Notes: generated by a model from the sequence alone, not told the origin. 64,000 nucleotides of DNA from Pseudovibrio exalbescens DSM 16456 (GCF_000422785.1 NZ_AUGS01000005.1:124001-188000), one strand, 5' to 3'. Shown: positions 37,239 to 46,952, counted from the first letter of the stretch. Numbers and translations: made by a program.

Positions 37239-38570
37239 TCACGAGCGACCGAGAATGGCGGTAAGCTTGCGTCCCGCTCTTATGAACCGCATGGGGTCGC
37301 GAGGAGTGTCGTTGATCCGCGTTTCATAGTGCAGGTGAGGACCGGTAGACCGACCGGTGTTGCCCACTTCACCCAGCACGTCGCCGGTAGAAATCCGATC
37401 TCCCTTTTTGACATGCAGTTTGTGCATGTGGGCGAAACGTGTTGTCAAACCGTTGTCGTGAGTGATTTCTACGGATTTGCCATAGCCGCCGCGATATCCA
37501 GCGAACGTGACTTTTCCACTCCCGGGCGCCTTTATGGGGGTGCCGCGCAGGGCTTTGAAGTCGACACCGGTGTGCATCGCCGGTTTGTTCAAGAACGGGT
37601 CCATACGGGCCCCGAAATCGCTGGTAATGGGGGCCTGTCCCAATGGTGCTGCCAAGGGTAGTGCTTGCAAGTCTGTGAGCAGGCGGTGGCGCAAGGAGAG
37701 GGCCTGTTCGGTCTTGATCACATAGGTGTTGAAGTCGGAAAGCGGTAGCGGCTCATATGGGCCGCCCATTGCAACCTTTTCAGCTGTCGGCACATCGACT
37801 TCCAGCGTATCTGCGACACTCTTGAGAGCTTCGAGGTCTCTTTGAGCAAACGCGAGGACTGACGCCAGAACTGCCTTGCCTTGATCAATCTGGCCGCGAA
37901 TTTCCCACTCAAGCGCCGAGAGATCGCCAAGGCCTTTGGGGTTCGTCTCTGGTGGTGATGTTTTTGGGCCGGGCGCGGGTATGGTCGTGGATGTTGGCCG
38001 CAATCCCAGTAGGTGCCCGGGATTCTCGAGCGGTACTGTTTCGCCGCCAACGGAGTCGGGCAGGCCGTTTTCCGCAACTGAAATGACTTGACGTTGAGCC
38101 AGAGAAGGCTTGGGCAACGGCTTTGGATTGGTGGTAAAGCTGGCGATCTGCAATCCAGTATCTTGCGCCAGTGCAAGCACCTCAAGCAGCTTCTGTTGGC
38201 GTTGTTCGAGAGTAGACTGATGGTTTCGAATGCTCTCCAGACTCTCAAGCCTCAGGGAGGCCCGATGCTGGGCCATCTGTTGTTTGGAGTTCAGCGTTTC
38301 GATGCGACCGCGTAGCTTGGTAATCTCGTCTTCGTAGCTGCGGCGCAGTTCAGCTTCCTGAAGTGCTGTCTTTGCCAGCATATCATCGCGCATCAACAGA
38401 TACCCTGTTGCGGCGAAGTAGCCTACCGAGAACACCAAAAGCGCTGAGCCGGCTGCCAACGCAACTGCCGGATTGAGGGCTATGGCTTTTTCGCCTTTGG
38501 GCGATTTGACAATGATATAGTGCGGAGGCTTCCGTCCGGATCGCTTTTGTTTGCGCCACGCAGAAAGCAT
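37239..38570 (-). CDS. M23 family peptidoglycan metallopeptidase (membrane-anchored)
   Basis: A 443-residue LytM-type endopeptidase, or activator, acting on peptidoglycan cross-links. A basic N-terminus precedes one TM segment (AVALAAGSALLVFSVGYFAA). A coiled coil follows (residues about 65-140, rich in Glu, Arg, Gln), then a Pro-rich linker. The C-terminal LytM domain keeps the zinc ligands in HTGVDF and HLHYE, with FAHMHKLHVKKGDRI between. Both catalytic motifs look intact, so it is probably an active peptidase rather than an EnvC-like activator. The ATG follows AGGAG. Confidence 0.9.
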   Translation of the reverse strand: MLSAWRKQKRSGRKPPHYIIVKSPKGEKAIALNPAVALAAGSALLVFSVGYFAATGYLLMRDDMLAKTALQEAELRRSYEDEITKLRGRIETLNSKQQMAQHRASLRLESLESIRNHQSTLEQRQQKLLEVLALAQDTGLQIASFTTNPKPLPKPSLAQRQVISVAENGLPDSVGGETVPLENPGHLLGLRPTSTTIPAPGPKTSPPETNPKGLGDLSALEWEIRGQIDQGKAVLASVLAFAQRDLEALKSVADTLEVDVPTAEKVAMGGPYEPLPLSDFNTYVIKTEQALSLRHRLLTDLQALPLAAPLGQAPITSDFGARMDPFLNKPAMHTGVDFKALRGTPIKAPGSGKVTFAGYRGGYGKSVEITHDNGLTTRFAHMHKLHVKKGDRISTGDVLGEVGNTGRSTGPHLHYETRINDTPRDPMRFIRAGRKLTAILGRS

Positions 38571-38662
38571 GGTGTCTCCTCACTGATTCACTACAGGTAT
38601 CTCTCGATTTCTGATCCTCCATTTAAAGTCGTTATGGTTAACAAAGACTAACCGCCGCGTGC

Positions 38663-39508
38663 CTATCCGGTCAGCTTGATCAGCGGGCGATAGAAACCCG
38701 GTGTCAGACCTGCCTCAGACCGTGCTCGGTCGTTGAAAGGCGGTTTCAAAGGGCCGCGGAAATGCTTGCGTACCAGCTCGTGGAACTTGGGATCGGGCTT
38801 CAGGCGGTGGCGATCGCACATGAAACGAAACCATTTGGCTCCGAACGCCACGTGACGTTTTTCATCCCGGTAAATGGTTTCAAGAATGCGGGCCGTGCCA
38901 TGGTCACCGTTGGCATTGGCCTTGGCGATCATAGGGGGTGTGATGTCCAGGCCACGCGCCTCAAGGACCAGCGGAATGATGGCAAGGCGGGCCAACAGGT
39001 CGTGCCCGGTGGATTGAGCTGCTTCCCACAAACCGTCGTGGGCGGGCAGGTCGCCATAGGCGTGGTCGAGACTGTTCAGGTGTTTGGCCAACATCGAGAA
39101 ATGCTTAGCCTCCTCCAGCCCCACCTGCACCCAATCATCAAAAAAGGACCGGGGCATGGGGACACGACAAAACCGGCCGATCATGTCCCATGTCAGATCC
39201 ACGGCATTCAACTCGATATGCGCCAAGGAATGGAGGAGGGCGATCTTGCCAGCCTTACCACCTATCGCTCGCTTGGGCATGTCGCGCGGTGGCAATAGAT
39301 CGGGCTTCTCCGGACGACCTGGACGGTCCGGCATATCCGGATCAAGCGCTGCACGATGCAGCCCCAACCCTTTGGAAAACCAGTGCTGGGCCGTTGCATA
39401 GGCGATCCGTGATTTTTCCAGTGGATCGGCCGCGCTGACAACGGCGTGCGCACCGGATTTCAGTGACGGCACACTGAGTTCCGGTGCGGTGTTTTTTGTC
39501 TGTGTCAT
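38663..39508 (-). CDS. DUF455 ferritin-like di-iron protein
   Basis: A 281-residue helical protein of the DUF455 family, function unknown. Metal-ligand candidates of a ferritin-like fold are visible: HIELNAVDL near residue 96, GLEEAKHFSML near 130, EARGLD near 183, and DEKRHVAFG near 215. These E-x-x-H pairs suggest a di-iron centre similar to MiaE-type hydroxylases. The N-terminal 80 residues include a Pro/Asp-rich segment (DPDMPDRPGRPEKPDL). It follows bcp by 10 bp in a minus-strand operon, hinting at oxidative-stress or iron-linked chemistry; that is inference only. Confidence 0.85.
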   Translation of the reverse strand: MTQTKNTAPELSVPSLKSGAHAVVSAADPLEKSRIAYATAQHWFSKGLGLHRAALDPDMPDRPGRPEKPDLLPPRDMPKRAIGGKAGKIALLHSLAHIELNAVDLTWDMIGRFCRVPMPRSFFDDWVQVGLEEAKHFSMLAKHLNSLDHAYGDLPAHDGLWEAAQSTGHDLLARLAIIPLVLEARGLDITPPMIAKANANGDHGTARILETIYRDEKRHVAFGAKWFRFMCDRHRLKPDPKFHELVRKHFRGPLKPPFNDRARSEAGLTPGFYRPLIKLTG

Positions 39509-39518
39509 TCAGATTTCA

Positions 39519-39992
39519 TCAAAGAGATTTTACAGCTTCAAGGACCGCCTCAGCGTGTCCGGGTACTTTTACCTTCCGCCAGATTTTGGCAAGATTCCCA
39601 TCTGCATCAACTAGGAAGGTGGAGCGCTCCACGCCCATGTACTTTTTTCCATACATATTTTTTTCGACCCAGACGCCATAGGCTTCGCAGGTTTTTGTTT
39701 CCGGATCCGAGGCCAGCGTGACAGCAAGCCCATGCTTTGCCTTAAACTTGTCATGCTTGGCTGGTGTATCGGGCGAGATGCCTACAACAGTTGCGCCCAA
39801 AGCTTCGAACTCGCTGGCCATTTCAGTGAAGGCAATTGCTTCCTTGGTGCAGCCCGGGGTGTCATCCTTGGGGTAAAAGTAAACGATCACGGGCTTGCCT
39901 TTTTGGGCTGACAGCGCAAAGGACCCACCGCCATCGGTTTCCAAAGTGAAATCCGGAGCCGGGGCGCCTTCGGTCAAAGCTTCTGTTGGCAT
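39519..39992 (-). CDS. bcp: Thioredoxin-dependent peroxiredoxin, Bcp/PrxQ type
   Basis: Cytosolic peroxidase reducing H2O2 and organic peroxides. The 157-residue product has the peroxidatic Cys48 in DDTPGCTKEAIAF. The resolving cysteine usually five residues later is isoleucine here (position 53), so this is a 1-Cys-like variant; the only other cysteine seen is Cys103 in KTCEAYGVW. The start was placed at MPTEALTEGA after AGGAG rather than at the longer upstream ORF. It is the first gene of a unit with the DUF455 gene, divergent from the AsmA-like gene. Confidence 0.92.
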   Translation of the reverse strand: MPTEALTEGAPAPDFTLETDGGGSFALSAQKGKPVIVYFYPKDDTPGCTKEAIAFTEMASEFEALGATVVGISPDTPAKHDKFKAKHGLAVTLASDPETKTCEAYGVWVEKNMYGKKYMGVERSTFLVDADGNLAKIWRKVKVPGHAEAVLEAVKSL

Positions 39993-40154
39993 GATGTATC
40001 TCCTGTATTGGTGGGTGCGAAGGCGAGACCTGTCGCTTATGATGTCTCTTAAATCTAATGCAGATGGTTGTATGCACAACCTTTCGTTAGACGGTTATGA
40101 TCTGTATCGATTCGAGAAGAATTCAATCGGTCGGGGACGAGGAAACTTGCACTG

Positions 40155-43100
40155 TTGAAGAGGTTGGGCAAAAGACGGGACCGGTTGCGCCGCCAGAAGA
40201 AGGCCAGTTGGCGTCGGCGTGCCGTGGTGGGCATCGTTGCTATTTTTCTTGTGCTTGGTCTCGGGGCTGTTTGGCGTGCGTCCTCTGGCCCTGTGTCCCT
40301 GCCATTTCTGGTGGACTGGGCGTCAACCCGGTTTGATAAAGGAGCGCTCGACCTGAAAATCGGGGCCGCTTCTCTGGATTTTTCCGGTGAAGGGACGCAA
40401 CTGATCCTGGAAGACTCCGTTATATCGGTGTCCGGCACATCTGCGGCGGATGTCTACCTGCCGTATGCGGAAGTTGACCTGAACTTGTTTGGCTTCCTGC
40501 GCGGGGCTTTTGAAGTGACGGGTGTCAAGCTTGAACGCCCGAAAGCCGCTCTGCGAATCGGTAGCCGACGAGGGCCGTTGCCCAAGCTGCAAAGCCAAGT
40601 GGTTGCCATCGACAAGTTCAGCGTGTTGCTGGCGGAGGAGTTGAAACGGCGCAACCTGCAAAGTGTATCGGTTGCAAATGGCGTGGTCGCCATTGACAGC
40701 GCCTCCGGCCATTTCGAGGCTGGCGGCATCGATGCAGAATTTGAAGTTCTGAACGAGGTTTCATTTCAGATCGAATCCAGTCTGGCCGGTGAGCAAGGAC
40801 GTTGGTCTTGGACCATGCGCCGCACGGTTTCTCCTGAGACCGGCGAGCGCTCCATCGCCGTGGAAATGGATGGCGTTGCAGTTGGGGACTTGTTGCCCAG
40901 CAATGTGGAGTTGCCTCTGGACAAGGGGCGGGGAACTCCGCTTTATGCCACTGCGGAAGCGCGTTTGACAGCGGCTGGGAACTTCATTGATGCCGATCTG
41001 AGGGTGAGAACGGGACGCATCAAGGTGCACCTGACCGAGGCAGATGTGAATCTTGATGAAGTGTTTTTGAACCTGAATGTCCAGCGTGATGAACGGGACA
41101 TCTTCATTGGTCGCTCTTATGCCGTGCGAGGGCAGACCCGCTTTGTGTTCGGAGGGAGTATTTCGCCGCCGGTCATAAATGATGGGCAGTGGACCTTCTC
41201 GCTTGGCTCGCGAGAAGCGGTTGTTGCCCCCAGCGATGTAAACGCGCCGCCTATCGTCTTCATTGATTCCTACGTTGATGGTCGTTTGGACCTGAACGAG
41301 AAAACTGTTTTTGTTGATGCAGCACGCGCACAAGGGCTGGATGCGGATCTGAGCCTTGCCGGGTCCTTCTACTTTGGCGATGGGGGGCCGTTCATGGCGT
41401 TGGCGCTTGCCAGTCCTTCGCTCAGCGCGGCGCAGGTGCTTCAGCTTTGGCCGGTGCCTGTTGTACCAAAAACACGGCACTGGCTGGTTGAGCACATCAA
41501 GGCAGGGCGGGTTGAAAACATTCGCTTGGATCTGGGGTTGGGACCGTCGTCATTTGATGGAAATCCAGACAACCAGGGTTGGGTTGGAAATGCTGTCACG
41601 GCGTCATTTGATCTGAAGAATGCAGCTTTGGCCACACTCGACAACTTGCCCATCGCCTCGCAACTCAATGGTCGCGGTCGTATCGAGAATGAAACGCTGA
41701 TTGTTGAGGCCAAAGATGGTGTCTTTCGCATGCAGGACGGCAATCTGGTAGATGTCACCGATGTGACCTACAAGACTCTCAATCTGGCCCTGCGCCCAGA
41801 AAGATCCCATGATCTGGCGGTCACTGTCGCGGGCGATGCGGATGATTTGGGTGTACTCGTCAATGCCGAACCCTTCCGGGCGTTGGACCGGATCGGCCTG
41901 GTGCCGAGCGACTTGCAGGGACGCGGAACGCTGCTCGTGAGCGCGGCTTTTCCGGTTAAGGACGACATCACGTTTGCGGATGTGGAGTGGAATGCTGAAC
42001 TCAAGACAGAGAAGTTCTCCAGTAGCCGCAAGATCGGCGACCAGTTGATCAGTGATGCGGACCTCGTGGTAAAGGCTAACAAGGATCTGGTTACTATCGA
42101 GGGCGATGGCAAGCTGAACGGTTTGCAAGCCAAGATCGATCTTGAAAGCCCCATGGATGGCGTCGAAGGTGCCACGCGCCAAGGTATCGTTCTCGATGCA
42201 ACAGCGCAGGCGCTCGCTGAGCAAGGGATTGATCTTCGGGAGTTTTTACAAGGTCCTCTTCAAATCAAGCTGACCGAGTCCGAGGGGACAAAGGTTTACA
42301 GCCTTGATCTTACCCGAACCCAAATCACTCTTGGTGCTGTTGGATGGAGAAAAGAGCCTGGTGTCCGTGCACAGGCCCGCTTCCGGATGCTGGATTCCGA
42401 TGGCGGAAAAACCATCCATAACTTCTCTTTGAATTCTGACGGAGTTTCTTTACGCGGCAATGCCAAACTCACGTCGAGCGGCGATCTGGAATATGCTGAC
42501 TTTTCCGAGTTTAACCTTCGGCCAAACGACAATGTTGCGCTGAGTATTCGCCGGGATGGTCGGCGCGGATATATGGTGAACGCTCAAGCTGCACGGCTGG
42601 ATGGACGAGGTTTTTTGAAGCGGTTTACAACTCGGTCGGCAACTGGTGATGGAACAGGGGAGGCGCAAGGCACACTTCCTGAAAATGTGCCGATCAAGAT
42701 CGCGCTGCAACTGCGGGATGTGACGGGGTTTGGTGGCATTCTTGCCAGTCGTTTGGACGGCACCGTTTCTTTGAATGGGGACGAGGTAACAGCGCTTGAT
42801 CTGCAGGGTCGGACATCGGAGCGCAATCCTTTCAGTTTCTCCCTGGGCCCGAAAGCCGCTGGAAAGGTTTTGAACTTCGACGTGCATGATGCCGGCGAAC
42901 TGTTGAAGTTTACCAATGTCTTTCGCCGGATGCGCGGTGGTCGCTCTTTTGGCGCTATTGAAATGCCGGAGATGGGACGCTGGCAAGGTCAGGGAGTGAT
43001 CAAGCATTTCTCGATCACCGAGGATCCAGCCATCCGGGCGCTTGCCAAGGCGAGGCCGCGTGACTCGGCTTTCCGTAGAGGCAGAGTTGATACGACCTTC

Positions 43101-43472
43101 AATGCCGTTGCGCAAAGCGGTGAGGCATCCTTTAACCGTATGACCATCGAGTTCAATCGGGTCGGGGATGTGGTCAATTTGACGAAGGGCGTTCTTGAAG
43201 GGGCGCTTGTTGGCGGCACAGTTGAAGGGCAGGCCAATATCAAAACGCGCCAATTGGACATGACGGGAACGTTTGTGCCTGCTTATACGTTGAACAACTT
43301 CCTTGCCAAGGTCCCAATTTTGGGACTGGCCCTTGGAGGAGACAAGGGAGATGCTGGCTTGTTTGGGGTAACCTATAAGATGACCGGCAGTTTCGATGAG
43401 CCAAATTTCACCATTAATCCGGTTTCGGCCATCGCTCCGGGCATCTTCCGGCGAATTTTCGAGTTCGATTGA
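40155..43472 (+). CDS. Large AsmA/YhdP-like envelope protein (DUF3971-type)
   Basis: A 1105-residue protein with a basic N-terminus, one TM helix (AVVGIVAIFLVLGLGAVW) and a very long beta-rich periplasmic part. An AsmA-like C-terminal domain is visible near the end, with GGTVEGQANIKTRQLDMTGT, FVPAYTLNNFLAKVPILGL and FTINPVSAIAPGIFRRIFE. YhdP/TamB/AsmA relatives are linked to phospholipid transport between membranes and outer-membrane homeostasis. The start is TTG; no ATG is available upstream before a stop, and the ribosome-binding site (GAGGA) is distant, so the start is uncertain. It ends at a bidirectional terminator facing tyrS. Confidence 0.85.
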   Translation: MKRLGKRRDRLRRQKKASWRRRAVVGIVAIFLVLGLGAVWRASSGPVSLPFLVDWASTRFDKGALDLKIGAASLDFSGEGTQLILEDSVISVSGTSAADVYLPYAEVDLNLFGFLRGAFEVTGVKLERPKAALRIGSRRGPLPKLQSQVVAIDKFSVLLAEELKRRNLQSVSVANGVVAIDSASGHFEAGGIDAEFEVLNEVSFQIESSLAGEQGRWSWTMRRTVSPETGERSIAVEMDGVAVGDLLPSNVELPLDKGRGTPLYATAEARLTAAGNFIDADLRVRTGRIKVHLTEADVNLDEVFLNLNVQRDERDIFIGRSYAVRGQTRFVFGGSISPPVINDGQWTFSLGSREAVVAPSDVNAPPIVFIDSYVDGRLDLNEKTVFVDAARAQGLDADLSLAGSFYFGDGGPFMALALASPSLSAAQVLQLWPVPVVPKTRHWLVEHIKAGRVENIRLDLGLGPSSFDGNPDNQGWVGNAVTASFDLKNAALATLDNLPIASQLNGRGRIENETLIVEAKDGVFRMQDGNLVDVTDVTYKTLNLALRPERSHDLAVTVAGDADDLGVLVNAEPFRALDRIGLVPSDLQGRGTLLVSAAFPVKDDITFADVEWNAELKTEKFSSSRKIGDQLISDADLVVKANKDLVTIEGDGKLNGLQAKIDLESPMDGVEGATRQGIVLDATAQALAEQGIDLREFLQGPLQIKLTESEGTKVYSLDLTRTQITLGAVGWRKEPGVRAQARFRMLDSDGGKTIHNFSLNSDGVSLRGNAKLTSSGDLEYADFSEFNLRPNDNVALSIRRDGRRGYMVNAQAARLDGRGFLKRFTTRSATGDGTGEAQGTLPENVPIKIALQLRDVTGFGGILASRLDGTVSLNGDEVTALDLQGRTSERNPFSFSLGPKAAGKVLNFDVHDAGELLKFTNVFRRMRGGRSFGAIEMPEMGRWQGQGVIKHFSITEDPAIRALAKARPRDSAFRRGRVDTTFNAVAQSGEASFNRMTIEFNRVGDVVNLTKGVLEGALVGGTVEGQANIKTRQLDMTGTFVPAYTLNNFLAKVPILGLALGGDKGDAGLFGVTYKMTGSFDEPNFTINPVSAIAPGIFRRIFEFD

Positions 43473-43503
43473 GACCGCTCAATTTCATAAAGTGAATCAT
43501 GAA

Positions 43504-43536
43504 AAAAGGCTAGGGTCCTGAGGATCCTAGCCTTTT
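43504..43536 (+). terminator. Bidirectional intrinsic terminator between AsmA-like gene and tyrS
   Basis: AAAAGGCTAGG / CCTAGCCTTTT, extended by inner pairs to a 3-nt loop. T runs follow on both strands, so it can end both converging transcripts. Confidence 0.92.
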
Positions 43537-43562
43537 GCATCTAGACGTGCTTGTTTGCGTGA

Positions 43563-44816
43563 TCAAACTGGACGGATCAGCACATGCTTTTTCTTGCCAA
43601 GGGACAATTTGATGATGCCGTCTTCAGTCAGGTCCTCAAGGGTCAGAACGCGTTTTTCATTCTGTTCAACCTTGTCGTTGACCCGTACAGCTGAACCTTT
43701 GATGTTGCGTCGTGCTTCGCCATTGGACTGACACAGTCCTGCTGTGACGTAGGCGCTCAGCAGGCCGATGCCCGCTTCCATTTCTGCCTGAGGCACTTCA
43801 ATTGTTGGAAGGCCTTCAGCGCTTTGGCCCTCTTCAAAAGCCCGGCGCGCGGTTTCAGCTGCGGCCTCCGCGGCGTCGCGGCCGTGGAGCAGGGCTGTTG
43901 CTTCGGTTGCTAGGGTTTTCTTCGCTTCGTTGATTTCAGCGCCCTCAAGGCTGGCAAGTCGAGCAATCTCTTCCATCGGCAAGACGGTGAACAGTTTGAG
44001 GAAACGCTCTACATCGCCATCTTCCGTGTTTCGCCAGAACTGCCAGTAGTCGTAGGGCGATAGCATGTCTGCATTGAGCCAGACGGCCCCGTCGGCAGTC
44101 TTGCCCATTTTCGCACCTGACGCGGTGGTCAGAAGCGGGGTCGTCAGGGCATAAAACTCCTTCTCGACCATACGACGACCAAGATCAACGCCGGACAGAA
44201 TATTGCCCCACTGGTCGGAGCCGCCCATTTGCAGGCGGCACCCTGTGCGTTTGTAGATCTCTACGAAGTCATAGCCCTGAAGCAGCATATAGTTGAACTC
44301 AAGGAACGACAGGTGTTGCTCGCGCTCCAACCGAAGCCGCACGCTATCGCGCTGGATCATCTGGTTCACTGAGAAGTGACGCCCGACGTCGCGCAGAAAC
44401 TCCAGATAATTGATTTTCAAAAGCCACTCGGCATTGTCCATCATGAGGGCGTCGGTGGGGCCCTCACCAAAAGAGAGGAATTTCTCGAATACCTGTTTGA
44501 TACCCGCCTTGTTCTGCTCGATCGTTTCATCGCTCAGGACCTTGCGGCTTTCATCCTTGCCAGTGGGGTCACCTACACGTGTGGTACCACCGCCCATCAG
44601 GGCAATGGGTCGATGACCTGTTTGTTGCAGCCAGTACAACATCATGATTTGAACCAACGAACCAACATGCAGGCTCGTTGCGGTACAATCAAAGCCAATA
44701 TAGGCGGTTACAATTTCACTAGCGCACAGTCTGTCGAGGCCTTCGGCGTCGGATGTTTGATGGATGAAGCCTCGCTCATCCAGAACTTTCATGAATTCTG
44801 ACTTGTATGCGCTCAT
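43563..44816 (-). CDS. tyrS: Tyrosine--tRNA ligase
   Basis: Class Ic synthetase charging tRNA(Tyr). The 417-residue product has the HIGH-like motif HVGSLVQIM near residue 52, [15 protein letters not shown] near 74, the Tyr-binding GYDFVEIY near 180, and the KMSKS loop as GAKMGKT near 233. A C-terminal S4 RNA-binding domain follows ([18 protein letters not shown]). Length and order are those of the bacterial TyrS of E. coli type. The ATG start gives [20 protein letters not shown]. Confidence 0.97.
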   Translation of the reverse strand: MSAYKSEFMKVLDERGFIHQTSDAEGLDRLCASEIVTAYIGFDCTATSLHVGSLVQIMMLYWLQQTGHRPIALMGGGTTRVGDPTGKDESRKVLSDETIEQNKAGIKQVFEKFLSFGEGPTDALMMDNAEWLLKINYLEFLRDVGRHFSVNQMIQRDSVRLRLEREQHLSFLEFNYMLLQGYDFVEIYKRTGCRLQMGGSDQWGNILSGVDLGRRMVEKEFYALTTPLLTTASGAKMGKTADGAVWLNADMLSPYDYWQFWRNTEDGDVERFLKLFTVLPMEEIARLASLEGAEINEAKKTLATEATALLHGRDAAEAAAETARRAFEEGQSAEGLPTIEVPQAEMEAGIGLLSAYVTAGLCQSNGEARRNIKGSAVRVNDKVEQNEKRVLTLEDLTEDGIIKLSLGKKKHVLIRPV

Positions 44817-45310
44817 TTTGGAAACCTGTTCATCGCTTGAAAGGCGCCCGCAGGACGGGGCGATTAAGTAGCTGTTCTATAGCGGAGAATGGGAGGAGTT
44901 GCATCCGTTTTTGGGATCACGTCAATAAGAGGTAGATGGTCACTATTTGAGCAGTCTTAAACTGTCAATATGATAATAATGACATGCCAATATGAAAACT
45001 AATAACGACATATTGATCATATTAAAAATACGATTTGATTCCTAAGGCAAATCCGAGTGAGTCGTTTCGCGAGCAGTCCTGTGAAAAACCCTTCCGAACC
45101 TGTCGGCGGATCCGTTAAAATGGTGCTTGAAAGACTGTCAAATCGACAGTTTGATAGGTGATAATTCAAAATGCCGGAGGCCTGCCAATTATCTTCTAGA
45201 GATGTTGAATTAGTCTTTGAAATATCAGTGAGTTTGCCGTGTATGGAGATCAGTTCCGGATGGCGAGCTCTCAGGTGGCGCGCCCAAGAAGATCCAGAGA
45301 AAGGCTAGCA
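44817..45310. other. AT-rich intergenic region with a perfect inverted repeat
   Basis: Between divergent tyrS and the solute-binding-protein gene. The stretch 44940-45060 is far AT-richer than the rest of the window and holds repeated CAATATGA and an imperfect ATATTGATCATAT palindrome. Further right, ACTGTC-AAATC-GACAGT (45134-45150) is a perfect inverted repeat, with an extra ACTGTC half-site at 44961. These could be operators for the downstream transporter gene. No ORF is credible. Confidence 0.5.
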
Positions 45311-46090
45311 ATGAATAAGAAATATATGGTCGCTGCAGCTGCGGTGATGAGCGTCGCGATGATTGGTAGCGCTTCGGCGAAAGACTGGGAGAAGGTGCGG
45401 ATTGCCACTGAGGCTTCCTATCCTCCGTTCGCCTATACAACGGCCTCAGGTGAACTGGTTGGTTTCGAGATCGAAATCGGCAACGCCATGTGTGAAGCTG
45501 CCAAGGTTGAGTGTGAGTGGTTCCCGGTGGATTGGGAAGGGCTCATTCCCGGTCTGATCGCGAACAAATACGATGCCATCATGGCCTCTATGTCGTCCAC
45601 GGAAGAACGCAAGCAGTTCATCGATTTCTCTGAAAAGTACTATCAGACGCCTCCAGGCATTGCCGTACGCAAGGACAGCGAGATCACGGAAGCAACGCCA
45701 GAAGCGTTTGATGGCCTTTATGTAGGTGTGCAGGTAGGTACCACTCACGCCATCTTCGCCGAGCAGGAGTTTGATGGTTCGACCGTCACAACCTATCCAT
45801 CTGCTGATGAATACAAGCTCGACCTTGAAGGCGGTCGTGTCGATGCCGTGATTGATGATGTGGTTGTATTGTCTGATTGGCTCAAATCTGAAGATGGGGA
45901 CTGCTGCAAGTTGCTCGGCACCATGAAGCCAATTCCGGAAATTCACGGCGAAGGTGTTGGCGTTGGCATGCGGCAGGGTGAGACTGAATTGAACGAACTG
46001 TTTTCCAAGGCAGTGAAAGATCTGCGTGAGAGCGGGAAGTATCAGGAAATCGCCGCGAAATACTTCGATTTCGACGTGTACGGCGAATAA
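45311..46090 (+). CDS. Family 3 solute-binding protein for a polar amino acid
   Basis: A periplasmic amino-acid-binding protein of the HisJ/LAO type. The 259-residue product has a signal peptide (KYMVAAAAVMSVAMIGSASA) and the SBP_bac_3 blocks VRIATEASYPPFAY, LVGFEIEIGNAMCEAA, IMASMSSTEERKQFIDFSEK, and YVGVQVGTTHAIFAEQ. The conserved ligand Arg is visible in STEERKQF. A CC pair sits in the second lobe (GDCCKLLG). No permease or ATPase gene is adjacent, so it is an orphan; its partner lies elsewhere. The start at MNKKYMV follows AAGG. A terminator follows directly. Confidence 0.92.
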   Translation: MNKKYMVAAAAVMSVAMIGSASAKDWEKVRIATEASYPPFAYTTASGELVGFEIEIGNAMCEAAKVECEWFPVDWEGLIPGLIANKYDAIMASMSSTEERKQFIDFSEKYYQTPPGIAVRKDSEITEATPEAFDGLYVGVQVGTTHAIFAEQEFDGSTVTTYPSADEYKLDLEGGRVDAVIDDVVVLSDWLKSEDGDCCKLLGTMKPIPEIHGEGVGVGMRQGETELNELFSKAVKDLRESGKYQEIAAKYFDFDVYGE

Positions 46091-46112
46091 TAAAAACCTT
46101 CCAGAGGTATTC

Positions 46113-46140
46113 AAAAGGCGCTTCTCGGAGCGCCTTTTTT
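46113..46140 (+). terminator. Intrinsic terminator of the solute-binding-protein gene
   Basis: AAAAGGCGCT / AGCGCCTTTT with a T run, 22 bp after the stop. It shows the gene is monocistronic. Confidence 0.92.
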
Positions 46141-46199
46141 ATTGTGACGGTTCTCATAGGACGGACGGCGTATCCGTGATACAGGACGGCTTGAATACG

Positions 46200-46601
46200 T
46201 TATTCCGTATCTGCGCTGTCAGGTATCCTGCCGAATTTCAGAAGATTGCCATGAGGGTCATGGATATAAAACTCCTTCATGTTCCACGGACGGATCTGAA
46301 AACTGGAAAGCCTTGGCTGCGACTTCCCGTCTGTAGCCAAGTTTTTGGAGGAGAACTCCTCATAAAGCATATCAATGCCTCCACCTCGAACATAAAGGCT
46401 TGAGTTTTCGCAGATCTCTTTGTTCGAGCAATGCCAGAAATGGATTTCCCAGTTATCGCGGCGGAGGATGAGGGTGCTTGTATCTTCATAGATGATTTGA
46501 TCAAAACCAAGCACATCCTGATAGAAGGCTCTTGTTTCGACCAGATCCAGTGAGGGTAGATTGGGCAGGACTTCGATATCACTGTTGGAGGGTGTGCTCA
46601 C
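46200..46601 (-). CDS. VOC family protein, bleomycin-resistance-like
   Basis: A 133-residue single-module vicinal-oxygen-chelate protein. The pattern PSLDLVETRAFYQDVLGFDQ, then ILRRDNWEIHFWHCSNKEIC, ENSSLYVRGGGIDMLYEEF and FYIHDPHGNLLKFGR matches bleomycin-binding or glyoxalase-like members. Resistance is not demonstrated; it may bind another small molecule. The start is GTG, with GAGGCGA upstream. It converges on the solute-binding-protein gene. Confidence 0.85.
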   Translation of the reverse strand: MSTPSNSDIEVLPNLPSLDLVETRAFYQDVLGFDQIIYEDTSTLILRRDNWEIHFWHCSNKEICENSSLYVRGGGIDMLYEEFSSKNLATDGKSQPRLSSFQIRPWNMKEFYIHDPHGNLLKFGRIPDSADTE

Positions 46602-46693
46602 GCTCTGTCGCCTCGTTACGTTTCAGGATCTGCAACAGTAGGGCAGTACAGAGTGTTTTTACAGCTCGCGAGCAGTCACTAGTGAATGGTTAT

Positions 46694-46733
46694 AAAAAAA
46701 CCCCGCTCCCTTCTCGAAGGGACTAGCGGGGTT
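46694..46733 (-). terminator. Strong terminator of the small minus-strand unit
   Basis: AACCCCGCT / AGCGGGGTT enclosing an inner CCCTT-CTCG-AAGGG hairpin. On the minus strand it is followed by TTTTTTT, so transcription from the right must end here although no annotated gene lies there. Confidence 0.88.
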
Positions 46734-46931
46734 TGTTTCGTATTCAGGTTACTGGAGCGCTTGTCAGGTTTGGAAAGCTCTCGAAAGGACGCTTCTTGTT
46801 TGCTGCTCTCAGGTGAACCATTTTTACTCGCGGCCAGAAATTCTGCCGCGCAAAATACATCACTTGTTTATCTCGTGCCACTTCGACAAATCGGGGTTTA
46901 ATCGTGGTGAGCGTCGGAGTCAAAGTGGCCG

Positions 46932-46952
46932 CTAACGGTCTGGTGGACTCAT
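46932..46952 (-). CDS. Candidate six-codon leader ORF (MSPPDR)
   Basis: ATG AGT CCA CCA GAC CGT TAG, with GGGAGG at ideal seven-base spacing and a very short 5' UTR. The initiation signals are better than those of many genes in this window, but the product is only six residues. It could be a stalling leader or the start of a frameshifted gene. Confidence 0.35.
   Translation of the reverse strand: MSPPDR

Noticed and set aside
46686-46901. 71-codon plus-strand frame in the gap before glnA
   Set aside because: It has no ribosome-binding site and runs through the minus-strand terminator hairpin.
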